From: Hofstenia miamia
Lineage: Eukaryota; Xenacoelomorpha; Acoela
Reading direction: 5' to 3'
Assembly (NCBI GenBank): GCA_004352715.1
Contig: SCFE01000088.1
Coordinates: 583,816 to 647,815 of the forward strand
DNA: 64,000 nucleotides
Part shown: positions 24,401 through 34,887 of the stretch, one piece after another
Numbering within the stretch: position 1 is the first letter of the stretch
Layout: each line of letters starts with the position of its first letter
Notes under the pieces: generated by a model
Database searches by the model: none
What the model was told of the DNA's origin: nothing
What the model saw: the letters and a program-made list of their open reading frames with translations, nothing else
Program-made: the position numbers and the translations under genes

Positions 24401-27400
24401 TTTTTTGTATATAACAATAGAAACGCGCCTTAGTGATGAGAAGAAGAAAGTTTATATACTCACTGAATGATTTTAACCCTCATACTCAGCAAGTGTAATC
24501 ACATCCTTATACAAAACATTCATGTTTTGTCATTTTTTTCAAGACACTACAACAAAATTTGTTTTGTTATTTCACTAAATTTTAAAATTCTTTTGTCATG
24601 CATATTTTCAGAATATTTTTTGTTTTTTTATCATAGTCGACATTGCTAGACAAACGTTATTCTAAATTGGCTATTCATTCCGTTTAAGTATTTCAGCTAT
24701 ACAATAGTTTATTACTAATATATTCTTAAAATATTTATGTGCAATAATATATTCTATTTATGAAAATTATTGAACTAATTTCTTAAAATTTTTTAGGCAT
24801 TGATTTGACTTTATTGGAGGGGTAGACCTTTCAATAGAAAACTATTCAACTACTAGCTGTCATCCTGTGATTCATGAAATGAAGTGGTATTACCCATTTT
24901 ATAGCATGCTTGAATCCATTTATTGCTAGTCAACGCATTCATCAAGTACTATGAGGAAAACTATGGCCGTTAGGATTCTTGAGCCAAGGTTGTTGTGTTT
25001 TGTTGCAATTTGAAATTCTACGCATAAAATGTGGGCCGCAAGGTGATAGCATTTCCGATGTTCGTTATGTATATTAATCATTCCGGAACTAAAGGAATTC
25101 GTGAAGGATGATGCAAGAAATACAAAAAAGAACACATTTTATCATCTTCCTAATGGTGATGTAACGTTCCAATGCTGAAATGGAAGAGCTCTAATGAAGT
25201 TCTCTGGATTATTTCATAGGTGTGCTTTCTTGGCTNTAAATGTGGGAAATTAATACATGTAAAGCAAGTTAATGTGTGAAAGTAATACATGTAAAGTAAG
25301 TTAATGTGGGAAAGTAAAACTAAAAAATGTAAGGTAATGTGGGAAAGTAAAAAATGTAATTATGTGGGAAAGTAAAACTAAAAAAGTAAAAAATGCAAAC
25401 TAAATTAGGTCACATAAATAACACAAAAACTAGTAAAATTACATGCATGACGTCAGTAAAACACCCCCCGGCAATATCCACGGCGTCTCAGGTCAAAGGC
25501 CACCCCTCTCGACCAATCACAAAAAAGTGTAACAGACTTCTGCCCACCTCTCGACCAATCAGAAAAAAGTGGCACGAACTTCTGCCCTCTTCTACTACTG
25601 TGATGTAACGTTCCAATGCTGAAATGGAAGAGCTCTAATGAAGTTCTCTGGATTATTTCATAGGTGTGCTTTCTTGGCTTATCTTTATTTTGTCCGAATC
25701 GGGAAGCGTCTTGTCAATTTTCTTCTGGAACGATATACTCTTAACCTGATACAATCCCATTTAGGCAATCTTTTCTGTGGCAAGGTATCGATTATTTTCA
25801 GTTAAGAAATTCTTCAATTTTGGCCTTCATTTTTTTGAAGACGTTTAGTCACTAATTGCTGATACAATTTTCTGATGGTGTTTTTAACTAAATTACATGC
25901 GCTACTTTTTAACAAAATGGGTAGAAAATCTGTTACACAAAGAGGAAACTTTAGGTATTCAGCATCATGTAGAGTGCGGTAGCATTAGGCCAAAGTGATC
26001 AAGACGGATATTTATTTGAGCCATCATCTTGCACGATCCAACCATTCATCCATTCATTTTATAAATTGCTAACAATACTTGAAGTCAAAATATTTGGCCC
26101 AGCTTTTGAAAGAATCGACCACAGCTTAGTAATCTCAGAAGACGGTAATAGTGAAAAACTGCTAGGATTAAAAATCTTGTATGCTTTGATAGGGCTTGCG
26201 CAAATTGTAGCTGTTGTATTCATGATCCTTTTCTAAGTCCAGTATACGCTGGGAGTGATTAATGATTAATCGCGATTAATTAAATATATTTTCAATTGCA
26301 TGGACATTTATTGAACTATCTATTTTTGTGGATTTTGTACATAGTTTTTCACCAAATGTTTCAAGTAGCAGTATCCTACTCATGTCATTCTTCTGATGAA
26401 TATGTATTAGTTGAACAATATGTAACAATCCACAGTATTTTCTTAGAAATAAATAAATCGACGATAAACGTCTAAAGAATCATGTCTGATCAATTATTGA
26501 TGCGATTATTCGCGATTAGACGGAGAGCCGATTAACCTTTCATCACCCCTAGTATAGATTGATAATCTTTAAATTAAACTTAGATTGCCTCTCTTGTATT
26601 TCAAATTCAAACCGTTTTTCGACATTTACAAAAAATTTTCTCCAAGCCTATTAGCAAATTTTAATATCGTGAGGCATAAACTGGTCTATTGGGGAACATA
26701 CTTTAATGCAATATTGAAAATTTCTATTAAAGCGTATTGCTGTGGCTGAAGATGATGAAAAGATTTAACTTTTCTCAATACCTAATGTTCAAAAATTTAT
26801 AACGTTTTGAGCTCATGGAGGCAACAAAGAAATTGAGTGTTTCTTGATATGTGCCAAACCCAATGAGACCTGAATGCAATGCAACTGGAAATTTCGCGCA
26901 AACGGCATGCCTTGATGGGACAGAGTCGGGAGAAAAAAGAGGAGACTCTCTTCTATCACTTGTGGTGTAGCATTAATACTTTTTGAGATATAAATGTTTA
27001 AGAAATTTTTATATAATCATTAAAAAATTTCAGTAATCCCCAAGTAGTTTAAATTTAATATTAATTAATTCCACATTGTTTAAAAGAATGTTCCCTTAAA
27101 AGTTTGGCTGCAAACATTTTAAAAGATTATAAATCTTTACTTTAAATGTTTATAATACAAGAATTGCTTTTAAATTTAAAGCGTGTTTACGCTAGCTTGT
27201 CATCTGTCAAATCATTTGTTAAAAGTAAATATTGTGTAACTTACAAAATACAATGCATTCCCATATAATTGAAATGAACATATTGTTTTAAATCTAAACC
27301 TCTGACTAATGAAATATTTTCATTAAAAATGTTGAATTTCTTGACCCACAATAATGTTTTAGTATCCATCTGTTGCACATATTTTAATTTAATAAATGAA

Positions 27401-30400
27401 CATTGAGACGTGGCCTGAATGTATTATGTATTGTTAAACCCTCATCTAGCCATCTGTCTACAATTTCTAGAATTAGATGCAATATTTCTTATATTGCTGT
27501 CAATTTTTCCTTATAAAGTAGATATTCATTTATTTAAGTTCATGTACAATGCATATATATGCTACGATTTTTATATGCACAACGTTCCTTCAGGGGGGTT
27601 TGATAAATTTCTAAACCGTTGGGGTGAATGACAGTTAAGACATCCCTGCGCAATTCAAGAACTTATTCCATACGTCTTAGTTGGTTGTTTGCATTAATTT
27701 CAAAGGAAATGTAACAATAAGCTTTTTGAAATATGTATCAAGAGTCACGACCACAGTAAAAGGTTACAAAAAAATTTAGATTTTCTTTGTTAAGGGGCAC
27801 AATGTTCTATAATGATGTGTACAGATTAGTTATAGTGGCACAATTTATTTTCTAGCAACTGCAGTTAGTCCATAAATATAAAACCACAGTGAAATAAAAC
27901 GTGTATGAAGAGCCCTATTTTAAATAGCAAATGTGGTGTGCATTGGTAAATATTAGTGTAAGCGGCTAGGGTAGTCCGCAGGATTGATACGGGAGTCAAT
28001 CCAAGCCAAAAGCAGAGATTTTTCCTCATCATGATAATTGTTCCTGCCCCAAAAATGGTAATCCATTAAGTGATTCTGAATTATACCTACGACCATTGGC
28101 CACATATTTGAAATTACTGTTGAATCATAAGATACGAGTATTTATTTGTGACGTAGATAAATTGCTATTACACTTATCAAATTTAAGAAAATGTGCGTTA
28201 AGAATTAACAGGATAATGATGCGTAATAGCAATAATAATTATTATAATAATATTTTTATTATGTTATAGACATAGTACTTTAATATACCTACAAATTAAA
28301 GTTTCTGTAATCCCCTAGAAATGCGAGCACTTTTTAATTTCATTTTTTCATTTCTAGTCAATCATTTAGTACATTTGTTTTCTACTTTCGGAACATGTGC
28401 GTCTGAAATAGTCATGTTCCCTTTATTGCCTTTTTATGCTAAGAAGATTGAGTTTTCTGACATTCCTAAATCGAATATGTAGTGATTCATATTTCATTGT
28501 TAAAGTCAGCATTTCGTATTAAGGCGATGAAGTAGTCAATATTCTAAAGTGAAGTCATATCGATATCGTTAAAATGTGTAGAGCAGTCAGAGCACTTCTA
28601 TAAGCTTGTTTTGGAGTTATCAATTTAATACATTTCTTGTGAAAGCGCTTGAGTTTGAGAACCTCATAAATATCAGCATACCAGATATCCATATAACAAT
28701 CCAGCTAATATAAGAGATTTACACAATGCGGACAAATTCTGTAAGGTTTGTTTCGTTTAATCAAACCAAATGTAGAAGAACTGTTTTTTAATCTCGTTTC
28801 AATAGGAAGATACTCGACTTAACATGAATACGAATAACTAAGAATTATAAAATGAAAATCAAACAATTGGAATGTTTTATTTGCAAAAATATACTTAAGA
28901 TAACACTTGAATTCCAATTTAGCAAAAATAAAATTCTTTTATTGCCCTTGATCTTTAGTTGCCCATGGACGACTTTTTTCTATGAATAATAACGGTGTGG
29001 TGCTCTTCTTTGCATCATGAACATCACATTTCCTTTTGAATACATTTAAACTGAAAAGATTTTAACAGCCATAAATTCATACATTTAATAGACGTAATTA
29101 AACAACATAAATCCAATTTATTCTTACTGAAATCTGATCAATGCATATTTCTTGAAAAGTTAGTTACATTTGAACTAGTGATGAGTCGCGTTGAAAAATT
29201 TAATCTGTCCTGGCCTAATTCAGGTTAATATAGTTTAACTTGATTTAACTAGAGTTTAACCTGTTTTCAACCAGAACTAATTAATTGTATGTAAATGTAT
29301 TAAATATGTCAAACAATCGAACATGAATGAATTTATATGTCTAATGAAAATCAGGACAGTCTAGTTTCAGTCTTTAGTGTCACATTTTATTGACTGTCTC
29401 ATCATCAAGACCACAGAGCTGTTTGGAAGCAATGAAACCTGCTGATTAGAACAGTCTTTCGGGCAGTACACTGAATGTTGGTGTTTGCAAAACTTTTGAT
29501 ATAAGTTTCGATAGAATTGGGAAATTCTTGGAATATTGTTACCATCAACACAAACAGCTCTGTTGATGTATATTTTTCAATTTCAAGTTTTGCACCGTAA
29601 TTTCTTTTCAGTTGTATGCCGTCTGGTTCAGCATCTTGCTCTGATTTTTCCAAGTGCTATAGCCTATTCGTTGCCCTATCTTTTTGCTCTATATTTTACC
29701 CTATATTTTGGTTTACCAAAGTTCAAGCATTCGTGATGAGTGATGACATTCAGTTTACTAATACTTATCCTATTAAGTATTTTATCTTAGTTAATATTTA
29801 ACCTGAATTTGTCAGGCAATATTTTTAACTGCATTTATCCTGTGTACTGTCCTGTTTAACCTGTTCTAATATAGAGATCTGTAAGATTAGAATTTTCTTA
29901 GTATAAACCAATATTGATTTAACGGCAAAAAAACAGTGGGAGTAATAGCAAAATGAATTGACTGTAAACACATGGTTTAAGTTTTTACAAATTTTCCGTT
30001 GTTTGCTAAGCATATGGATAAACGCAGAGGAATACAGTTCATCAAATTTTTACATATGATCGGCGAAATTTCATGTTGCGATTCGTCGATTTTTTCGGCC
30101 AATTTCCTTTCGTAATTGGATTTTTCTTTTCCACTAAGCTCGTGAGGATAGTCCACAGAGTTGTAATCGGGCCGGGCTCGCTCGAGTTTTTTATAATTCC
30201 GAGTTTTTAGGGTAAAAAATATTTACTTTACAATAATTCCGAGCTTTGTAAGCTAAAAAATATTTATTTGCAATTGATAAAGCAACTGAAATTTAAAATA
30301 ATTTAATTTTTACGATATTTTTGAGTGGATTATTGATCGAGTTCGAATGATTTCTCTTCCGAGTTTTTTCGATCGAGTTTTACGAATTCATTCGAGTTCG

Positions 30401-31683
30401 ATTTTTTAACATTCCGAGTACTCAAAAACCCTGGCTTATAACACCCTATTCGGATCTTAAAGCGTTTTCATAGCGGTTGGTAAATGCATAAACTATTTGT
30501 GTTCAATATATTCTGTTTGGCCCTTATGTTAAATTGTTAATTTGTTTTTTTAAATTTTTTGAATTTTATACTATTTCTCCTCGTAATTTTTCTGCATTAA
30601 TGTGCTACTCCATTTTTTAAATTTGTATCAATAATATTCAATTTTGCCTCTAGTAAGGATTGCATTGTGTTGAGTATACACATAACTATCGTGTGCTTAG
30701 AACGTATAGTAGAAGCAAGCTTTCATCATTCCTGTGTGATATGAGCCTATTTCTTATTCTTTAGTAATAGTATTAAATTACTGCAAATCTAGTTTTATTG
30801 GAACTTATTTACAGTTTGCTTTGGATTTGTGAGATAAATTGCGATCTTCAAATGGTAATTTTATATTTGCATCTTTGTTATTATGGAAGTCATTCAGTTA
30901 TTTAAAACCAATTTTTTATTAATATTGCATTATTACGAATACTGAAAGTTTTAATGAGTTCATCTATATGAATATCTGTCGACATTATAGTATTGTTTTC
31001 AGTTGAGTTTATTTCTTAGAAACTAAAAAAGCAAACTTGAAAATGTGAGTAGTTCATTAAGACTAATTCAATTTATGCAAATTCTACAATCTTTTAACAA
31101 TAGGCTATTATGCATGAATATACGCAATTTAATTGTTCACAGTGTATATACTAGATTCGATTCAATCAAAGTGTTAAATCTCACAAATCACCTGTTTTTA
31201 ATTCTTTAATAAGTGTAACACATAGTTTTCTAAAGATTAAAGTTTTGGAATTCTTGCAGATTTTCTTATATTTTTAAAATAAATTTTTTTTAAAGTAAAG
31301 AAGTCACAGAATAGCATTCCACTAGTATACTGGCGATTATCCATTAAGCGATTAATAAGTACTTCACCAAATTGCTATAAGACAAACGCCTTATTGACTA
31401 GACTACGTTAAATTGTTTGGTACATTAACCGTAAATTACTTGTAGTAAGTGGCCTTTCAGAAGTGTCATATTTTATTTTTAGAACAAATCCCAAGTGCAG
31501 TTTATCTCGGCCACACTCATGTGCCTCTGTTATCTCTCTGGAAATTTCATTGGACTTACGTTGTTTGGTGGAGTTGTTTTTGAAAATTTTGGTTATCACA
31601 GCGCTCTTTATTCATATTTTGCTGTGGTTTTTTCATTTTCTCTCAACACATTCGCTGTTTTACATGAGGAAGATCTTTTTTAA
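18482..31683 (+). CDS. MFS transporter of the SLC18B1 type, seven exons
   Basis: Exons 18482-18667, 18753-18930, 19230-19393, 19675-19778, 20115-20368, 23889-24079 and 31483-31683 join in phase to 425 codons plus TAA, all with GT-AG borders. The product is a membrane carrier of the major facilitator superfamily, and I place it with SLC18B1-like vesicular transporters. Matches to that family: SLFPPLFVPELEKRK after helix 1; LAATVFWTSA and IGCVVGPYIGNKL (GP at 162-163) for helices 4-5; GLTTVILPHHLQV then FSCPFIGWLLDKK for helices 7-8; LGIGHATITISSYPIIT for helix 10; and LCYLSGNFIGLTLFGGVVFE for helix 11. Length is close to the human protein (about 456). Known members carry polyamines or related cations; the substrate here is inferred only. 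The start at 18482 leaves a short cytoplasmic N-terminus; an extra 5' exon is possible. Intron 6 is 7.4 kb and full of repeats. Exon 1's donor (GTACAA) is the least certain border; it was chosen because it fits phase and alignment. Confidence 0.87.
20470..20922 (+). pseudogene. Unidentified coding remnant in transporter intron 5
   Basis: Two overlapping plus-strand frames (20502-20693 and 20641-20922) look protein-like, with MAHEGYDFLFYIPKID in one and QTVFLDSKKIVQTFLASG, then LPKLHIYCFQLLYVMYAL in the other, as if a frameshift separated them. The spacing faintly recalls a piggyBac-type transposase core, but no catalytic residues can be placed. Its position in an intron and the broken frame favour a transposon relic. 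Confidence 0.35.
20923..23888. other. Transporter intron 5, remainder
   Basis: Mostly featureless AT-rich DNA. A 46-codon protein-like fragment at 22016-22156 is listed separately. At 21600-21640 a GC-rich patch (GTTTGCCACCGAGGGGAA) stands out but has no partner nearby. Confidence 0.5.
22016..22156 (+). pseudogene. Short protein-like fragment after an acceptor-like site
   Basis: Following TATCGTTTTAG the frame reads LNVLIISENPKYAEAIVSS, then FTKALRAATVEYLQCQSF, and ends at TAG after 46 codons. Composition is clearly more protein-like than the surroundings. I do not recognise the family. It could be a relic of a mobile element or an exon of a nested gene. Confidence 0.35.
25237..25400 (+). 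repeat. AATGTGGGAAAGTAA minisatellite
   Basis: About five irregular copies of a unit containing AATGTGGGAAAGTAA and ACATGTAAAG or ACTAAAAAATGTA. It starts immediately at the N, so the array may be longer in reality. Confidence 0.8.
25498..25590 (+). repeat. Two-copy tandem repeat with CCAATCA
   Basis: CACCCCTCTCGACCAATCAC...GACTTCTGCC is followed by CACCTCTCGACCAATCAG...AACTTCTGCC, a unit of about 46 bp with few differences. It is clearly GC-richer than its neighbourhood and follows the CACCCCCCGGC patch at 25461. Confidence 0.75.
25973..26236 (+). CDS. Orphan terminal exon, membrane-anchored C-terminus
   Basis: After ATCATGTAG the frame is open for 87 codons to TAA at 26234-26236. It reads LGQSDQDGYLFEPSS, then FYKLLTILEVKIFGPAFERI, an acidic linker (ISEDGNSEKL) and a final hydrophobic helix ILYALIGLAQIVAVVFMILF ending two residues before or at the stop. 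It has no ATG near its start, so it would be a last exon. It lies in the same orientation inside intron 6 of the transporter, does not resemble the MFS C-terminus, and so may be an alternative last exon, a nested gene or a relic. A MITE begins 12 bp after the stop. Family unknown. Confidence 0.5.
   Translation, partial: SAVALGQSDQDGYLFEPSSCTIQPFIHSFYKLLTILEVKIFGPAFERIDHSLVISEDGNSEKLLGLKILYALIGLAQIVAVVFMILF
26249..26550. mobile_element. hAT-type MITE, 302 bp
   Basis: Ends are CTGGGAGTGATTAATGATT and, on the other strand, AGGGGTGATGAAAGGTTAAT, an imperfect inverted repeat with the GGGGTG start common in hAT elements. Both ends carry a TTAATCGCGATTAA-like palindrome (26267-26281 and about 26500-26520). 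Flanks AGTATACG and AGTATAGA match at six of eight bases, fitting an 8-bp target duplication. No coding capacity. Confidence 0.65.
28360..28482 (+). pseudogene. Fragment resembling transporter helix 1
   Basis: Behind TTTTTCATTTCTAG the frame reads FSTFGTCASEIVMFPLLPFY then AKKIEFSDIPKSNM and stops. The PFY-A-KK-x-S spacing is like the segment after helix 1 in SLC18B1-type carriers (compare SLFPPLFVPELEKRK in exon 1 of the gene around it). It could be a stray duplicated exon of a paralogue. The stop codon makes it non-functional as it stands. Confidence 0.35.
29177..29660 (-). pseudogene. hAT transposase C-terminal relic
   Basis: The minus strand at 29490-29385 reads LQTPTFSVLPERLF, a TAA, then SAGFIASKQLCGLDDETVNK, which is the hAT C-terminal dimerisation motif (normally ERLFSSAG). 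Upstream in another frame (29650-29500) comes EIEKYTSTELFVLMV and FPNSIETYIKSFA, as expected before it. A TAGTGATGAGTCGCG at 29177 fits a terminal sequence of an hAT element some 200 bp beyond the coding end. The stop and frameshift show it is dead. Confidence 0.75.
30170..30433. repeat. TTCCGAG-rich repeat, likely transposon end
   Basis: TAATTCCGAG or ATTCCGAG recurs at about 30197, 30235 and 30410, with GAGTTCGA and CTCGAGT blocks. On the minus strand the right border starts CAGGGTTTTTGAGTACTCGG, like an hAT-style terminus. The left border GGGCTCGCTCGAG may be its partner, but the inverted match is poor. Confidence 0.5.
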
Positions 31684-34088
31684 AACGAACTTTTATTTTT
31701 AAACTATGTGCATAAAATGTACAATTTTTTGCTTCAGATAAGGATTTAGTTCTTTGTACAGCACTGAAATTTGTAGCGTTATTAATTGTAAACAAGAAAC
31801 TACGTATTTTGAAGTATTTAATATGCTGACATTTTCTAAGTCACAATAAATAGTATAGTAAGCCCACTTTTTAATCTATTTTGTATTGCATTTTTATGCA
31901 TTGATTTTAATACTTTAAACTAGTTTACTGGTTTCATCGCAAATATGTATTATCTCAACGCCGGTTTCCAGTAAAAGATTTGTCAAGCAGGTGGCAAAGT
32001 AAGTTTTTTTCTGGAAACACCGCTTTAATAGCCTTAATTTGTTTAATAAATTTATTTTTTTCAATAAAATTTTTATATATCAATGAATTTTTTTGTATCT
32101 TGTGGAGATTGACTTTACAAAGTGCCATTGTTATCCAACTTCCTAGAGTGATATTTGCCTCCTCTACACCTCTGCCTCCAACATTTGACCCCAACTTGGT
32201 GCAGCTAGCGTTGACCTGCTGGAAGATGCAACGACTGTCGACATTCCATTCCTAATGTTATGGTAGCAGCACTCCTTCGATAGTTATCTGATAGTAGACA
32301 TGGCACATTGTAGTAGAGATTTGTGCCCAACTGATATAGTAGTTTCAAAAGTGTGGAGGCTTTCGAAATTCACTGTATGCCATTGTATATTGATGCTACA
32401 GTAGTAATTCATTCATTGTCCCTAACACCTATTTATTTTACTGGTATTTGAATAACCTACTCTCATTGATAATAAGCACTCCTCCTATTTACACTGTTTC
32501 TAATATATAATCAACTGGTAAACTAAAGCTGTTTTTTTAATTTAAGCTTTCAATTACAATGCTAGTGAGAAATCTTCATTCCATTTCATTCTCATTACAA
32601 TTGTGCGTTCTATCTTTGTGAGTCTGCGTTCTTGATTGCTATAAATACATTCGTTTCATCATGTAAATAGTCAACAATTAAATTTTTTAAATCTAGCAAA
32701 AACAATGAAGACACTACGTTGGTTGTTAAAATATATTAAACATGATTTTATACTCTTACCATATTTAGTGTTTTGCGTTTACTTGGATAGGTAATACTTC
32801 AGTAGTACTGAAGCCCACAATATACACTAACGTAGTTTATGCTTTATTAGTAATAGGGATTTAACAAATTTACAACAGCCTAAAATTTATATTTTAGTAG
32901 ACCCTTTAAAGTGAACAATCTGAATGTGAATATCTTCAAAACTATTTTGACATTTAACTGTTGAATAGTACTGGCTATATATAGGAATAAACAATTTCGG
33001 AAATACCTTAAATGTTTAAAAGCAAATTTGAAAGGAACTACGAAAAAATTGTAGAAGTTACTAGTGTAATTTGTTGCATTGTTTGAAGTGATTTTACAAG
33101 TGTGTACCAAGATGAGATATTACGTAAGCGCATACTCATGCATGCACTTCACATTACGGGAATTATGTACTAATTTTTATATGCGCAGTAAATTTGTTTT
33201 GCTCTAAGACCACAAATTGTTAACCGCAACATTGCTAGCATTTATAGTTTCTTGAGGTAAAATTTACGAGTTTTTAAAATATTTGTTTATATTCGCCAGG
33301 AAAGTATGAAAAACTCATTTTTACAGCAATATTAATGTCCCATACCTTCTAATTATACCAAAACTTGTGTGGCGATTGGGTGTCATTCCGTAGATATTTT
33401 TAAAAAGTCATTCATATATTTTATCCGACAATTGGGTTAAAATTTAAGCACGTTGGGAAAATTTTACGAAAAAAATCGATCTAGAATTATTTAGAGATAT
33501 TTTTAATCTTTTTTATATCCGTTAATCCGAAATGTATTTGAAAATTAATAAGTGAAAATAAATAATAAATAAATATTATATATAAGATCAATTCCATTTT
33601 GGTACACATGTAATCTTTGCGTTTTCTAATATATTTTTAAATATTTCTTAATAAACTAATTATACTCTTTACCAACCATCATATTAGGATAAAGTACAAA
33701 TAATTTGATATAAACAAATAATCTCTTCTTCACTTAGTACTAAATTTTGGTCTCAAAAGGCAAAGCAGATCTGTGTTAGGGACACAACAAAAAATAGAAG
33801 TAGTAGCAAAAGCAATCTAAAAAATTATTTTCCTTCAAATGGCTAGCAATAGATAAGATATACGTCGTTTAGAAACTTAATATGAGCTGTAAACTTGAAG
33901 TTGGGCTATTTTTAAACTTTCCGAAAACATGTGTTAAGCTTCAAAAGATCAAAAAATTGTTAGGGACACAAAATTACTATTTATTTTTTACTATATTTTT
34001 TCCCGAAAATCAAACAAAGAATGTAAATCACTAATAGACTAAATAGGACAGCTCGGGTACTTCAAATAATTCCCTGCATGGGACGGCC
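31684..34088. other. Intergenic; nothing named
   Basis: Contains the transporter 3' UTR. A slightly GC-richer stretch at 32120-32260 gives a short frame (VDLLEDATTVDIPFLML) of unknown meaning. GTTAGGGACACAA occurs twice (33776 and 33960). No gene seen. Confidence 0.5.
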
Positions 34089-34475
34089 ATGGGCACATTC
34101 TATTATTGCAGATATGCTGATTTCTTCCAATCTGCACTGGAGGAATCTATCCTATTGGACTATGAAGTGATGACTTTCTGCACGCATAAGTGGTTTCCTA
34201 TCTTTTCATGTTATGGATTTAATAATATAAATGTTGAGCAATATAGGCAATTCTTTAGATGGAGACTTGATCGTCCAGACTTAAAACATGTGACATTAGG
34301 AAAGAAGGACAATGTCTATAACCACTTTTATTGGTTAAATACTTATTCAGAATTGGTACGGTTAGAATGCGAATATTTATCAATTTTTAACAATGAAAAT
34401 ACATGTCGTCAATCAAGACCCACTGTAATTATAGTCGGTCTCGGGTTAATGTATAGCGAAATAGTCGTGGATTGA
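34089..34475 (+). CDS. Hypothetical protein or last exon
   Basis: Open for 128 codons from ATG, or 121 from the acceptor TTATTGCAG at 34111. It is hydrophilic with many aromatic residues: FQSALEESILLDYEVMTF, NINVEQYRQFFRWRLDRP, HFYWLNTYSELVRLECEYL, and a hydrophobic end PTVIIVGLGLMYSEIVVD. Composition is strongly protein-like with no internal stop. The acceptor option would make it the terminal exon of a gene whose other exons I could not find. It is followed within 80 bp by the 3' end of LINE E. No family recognised with confidence. Confidence 0.5.
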   Translation: MGTFYYCRYADFFQSALEESILLDYEVMTFCTHKWFPIFSCYGFNNINVEQYRQFFRWRLDRPDLKHVTLGKKDNVYNHFYWLNTYSELVRLECEYLSIFNNENTCRQSRPTVIIVGLGLMYSEIVVD

Positions 34476-34887
34476 TTGCCCAATCTGCAAGTATTGATTT
34501 CATTAAAAATGCTGCTTTGAATAATCTTTTAATTTATTGAAATTTTTGTCATTCAATAATAATAATAGTAATATTTTATTTTTAAAATTCTCTGTATATA
34601 AAATCACTATACAAATAAAGTGCTAAGCACTTATTAAGATTTAATGACTAAGCTTGGTTGTTGGAATTGATTGAATTCTTTGGTAAGTAGTTGATTTTTC
34701 TTGGTTTCAAGTACATTTTTACGTTTCTTTTAAAGTCCTTAATTAATTTTTCTTTTTTAAACTGAGGTGGTAATTCATTCCGTAAGCCAATACAAAATTT
34801 AGTAAATGAGTTCTTCTGTAAGAATTTGTTCTTAAATGTATTTTCAATTTGAAAAATACTTCTAATGAAAATAGTTATTTTCTTTAA

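Larger units (their letters stand above)
25158..25678 (+). repeat. ~78-bp duplication flanking the N at 25236
   Basis: GATGTAACGTTCCAATGCTG and the following ~58 bases up to CTTTCTTGGCT occur at 25158-25235 and again at 25600-25678. The first copy ends exactly at the N. The 365 bp between them carries the minisatellite and the two-copy repeat, so the assembler may have placed a repeat-containing allele or contig end here. Confidence 0.8.
24080..31482 (+). other. Transporter intron 6 (7.4 kb), repeat-rich
   Basis: Bounded by ACA|GTAAGT and TTTTTAG|AAC. Holds the N join and minisatellite (25158-25678), an orphan coding exon (25973-26236), a MITE (26249-26550), a fragment resembling transporter helix 1 (28360-28482), an hAT transposase relic (about 29180-29650) and a TCCGAG-rich repeat (30170-30433). 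Stretches 24166-25150, 26560-28350, 28490-29170 and 30440-31480 show nothing I can name, although 25080-25240 gives a weak protein-like frame (IIPELKEFVKDDARN). Confidence 0.6.

Noticed and set aside
25237-25400. CRISPR-like array
   Set aside because: Units are continuous and variable without spacers, and the DNA is clearly animal nuclear DNA.
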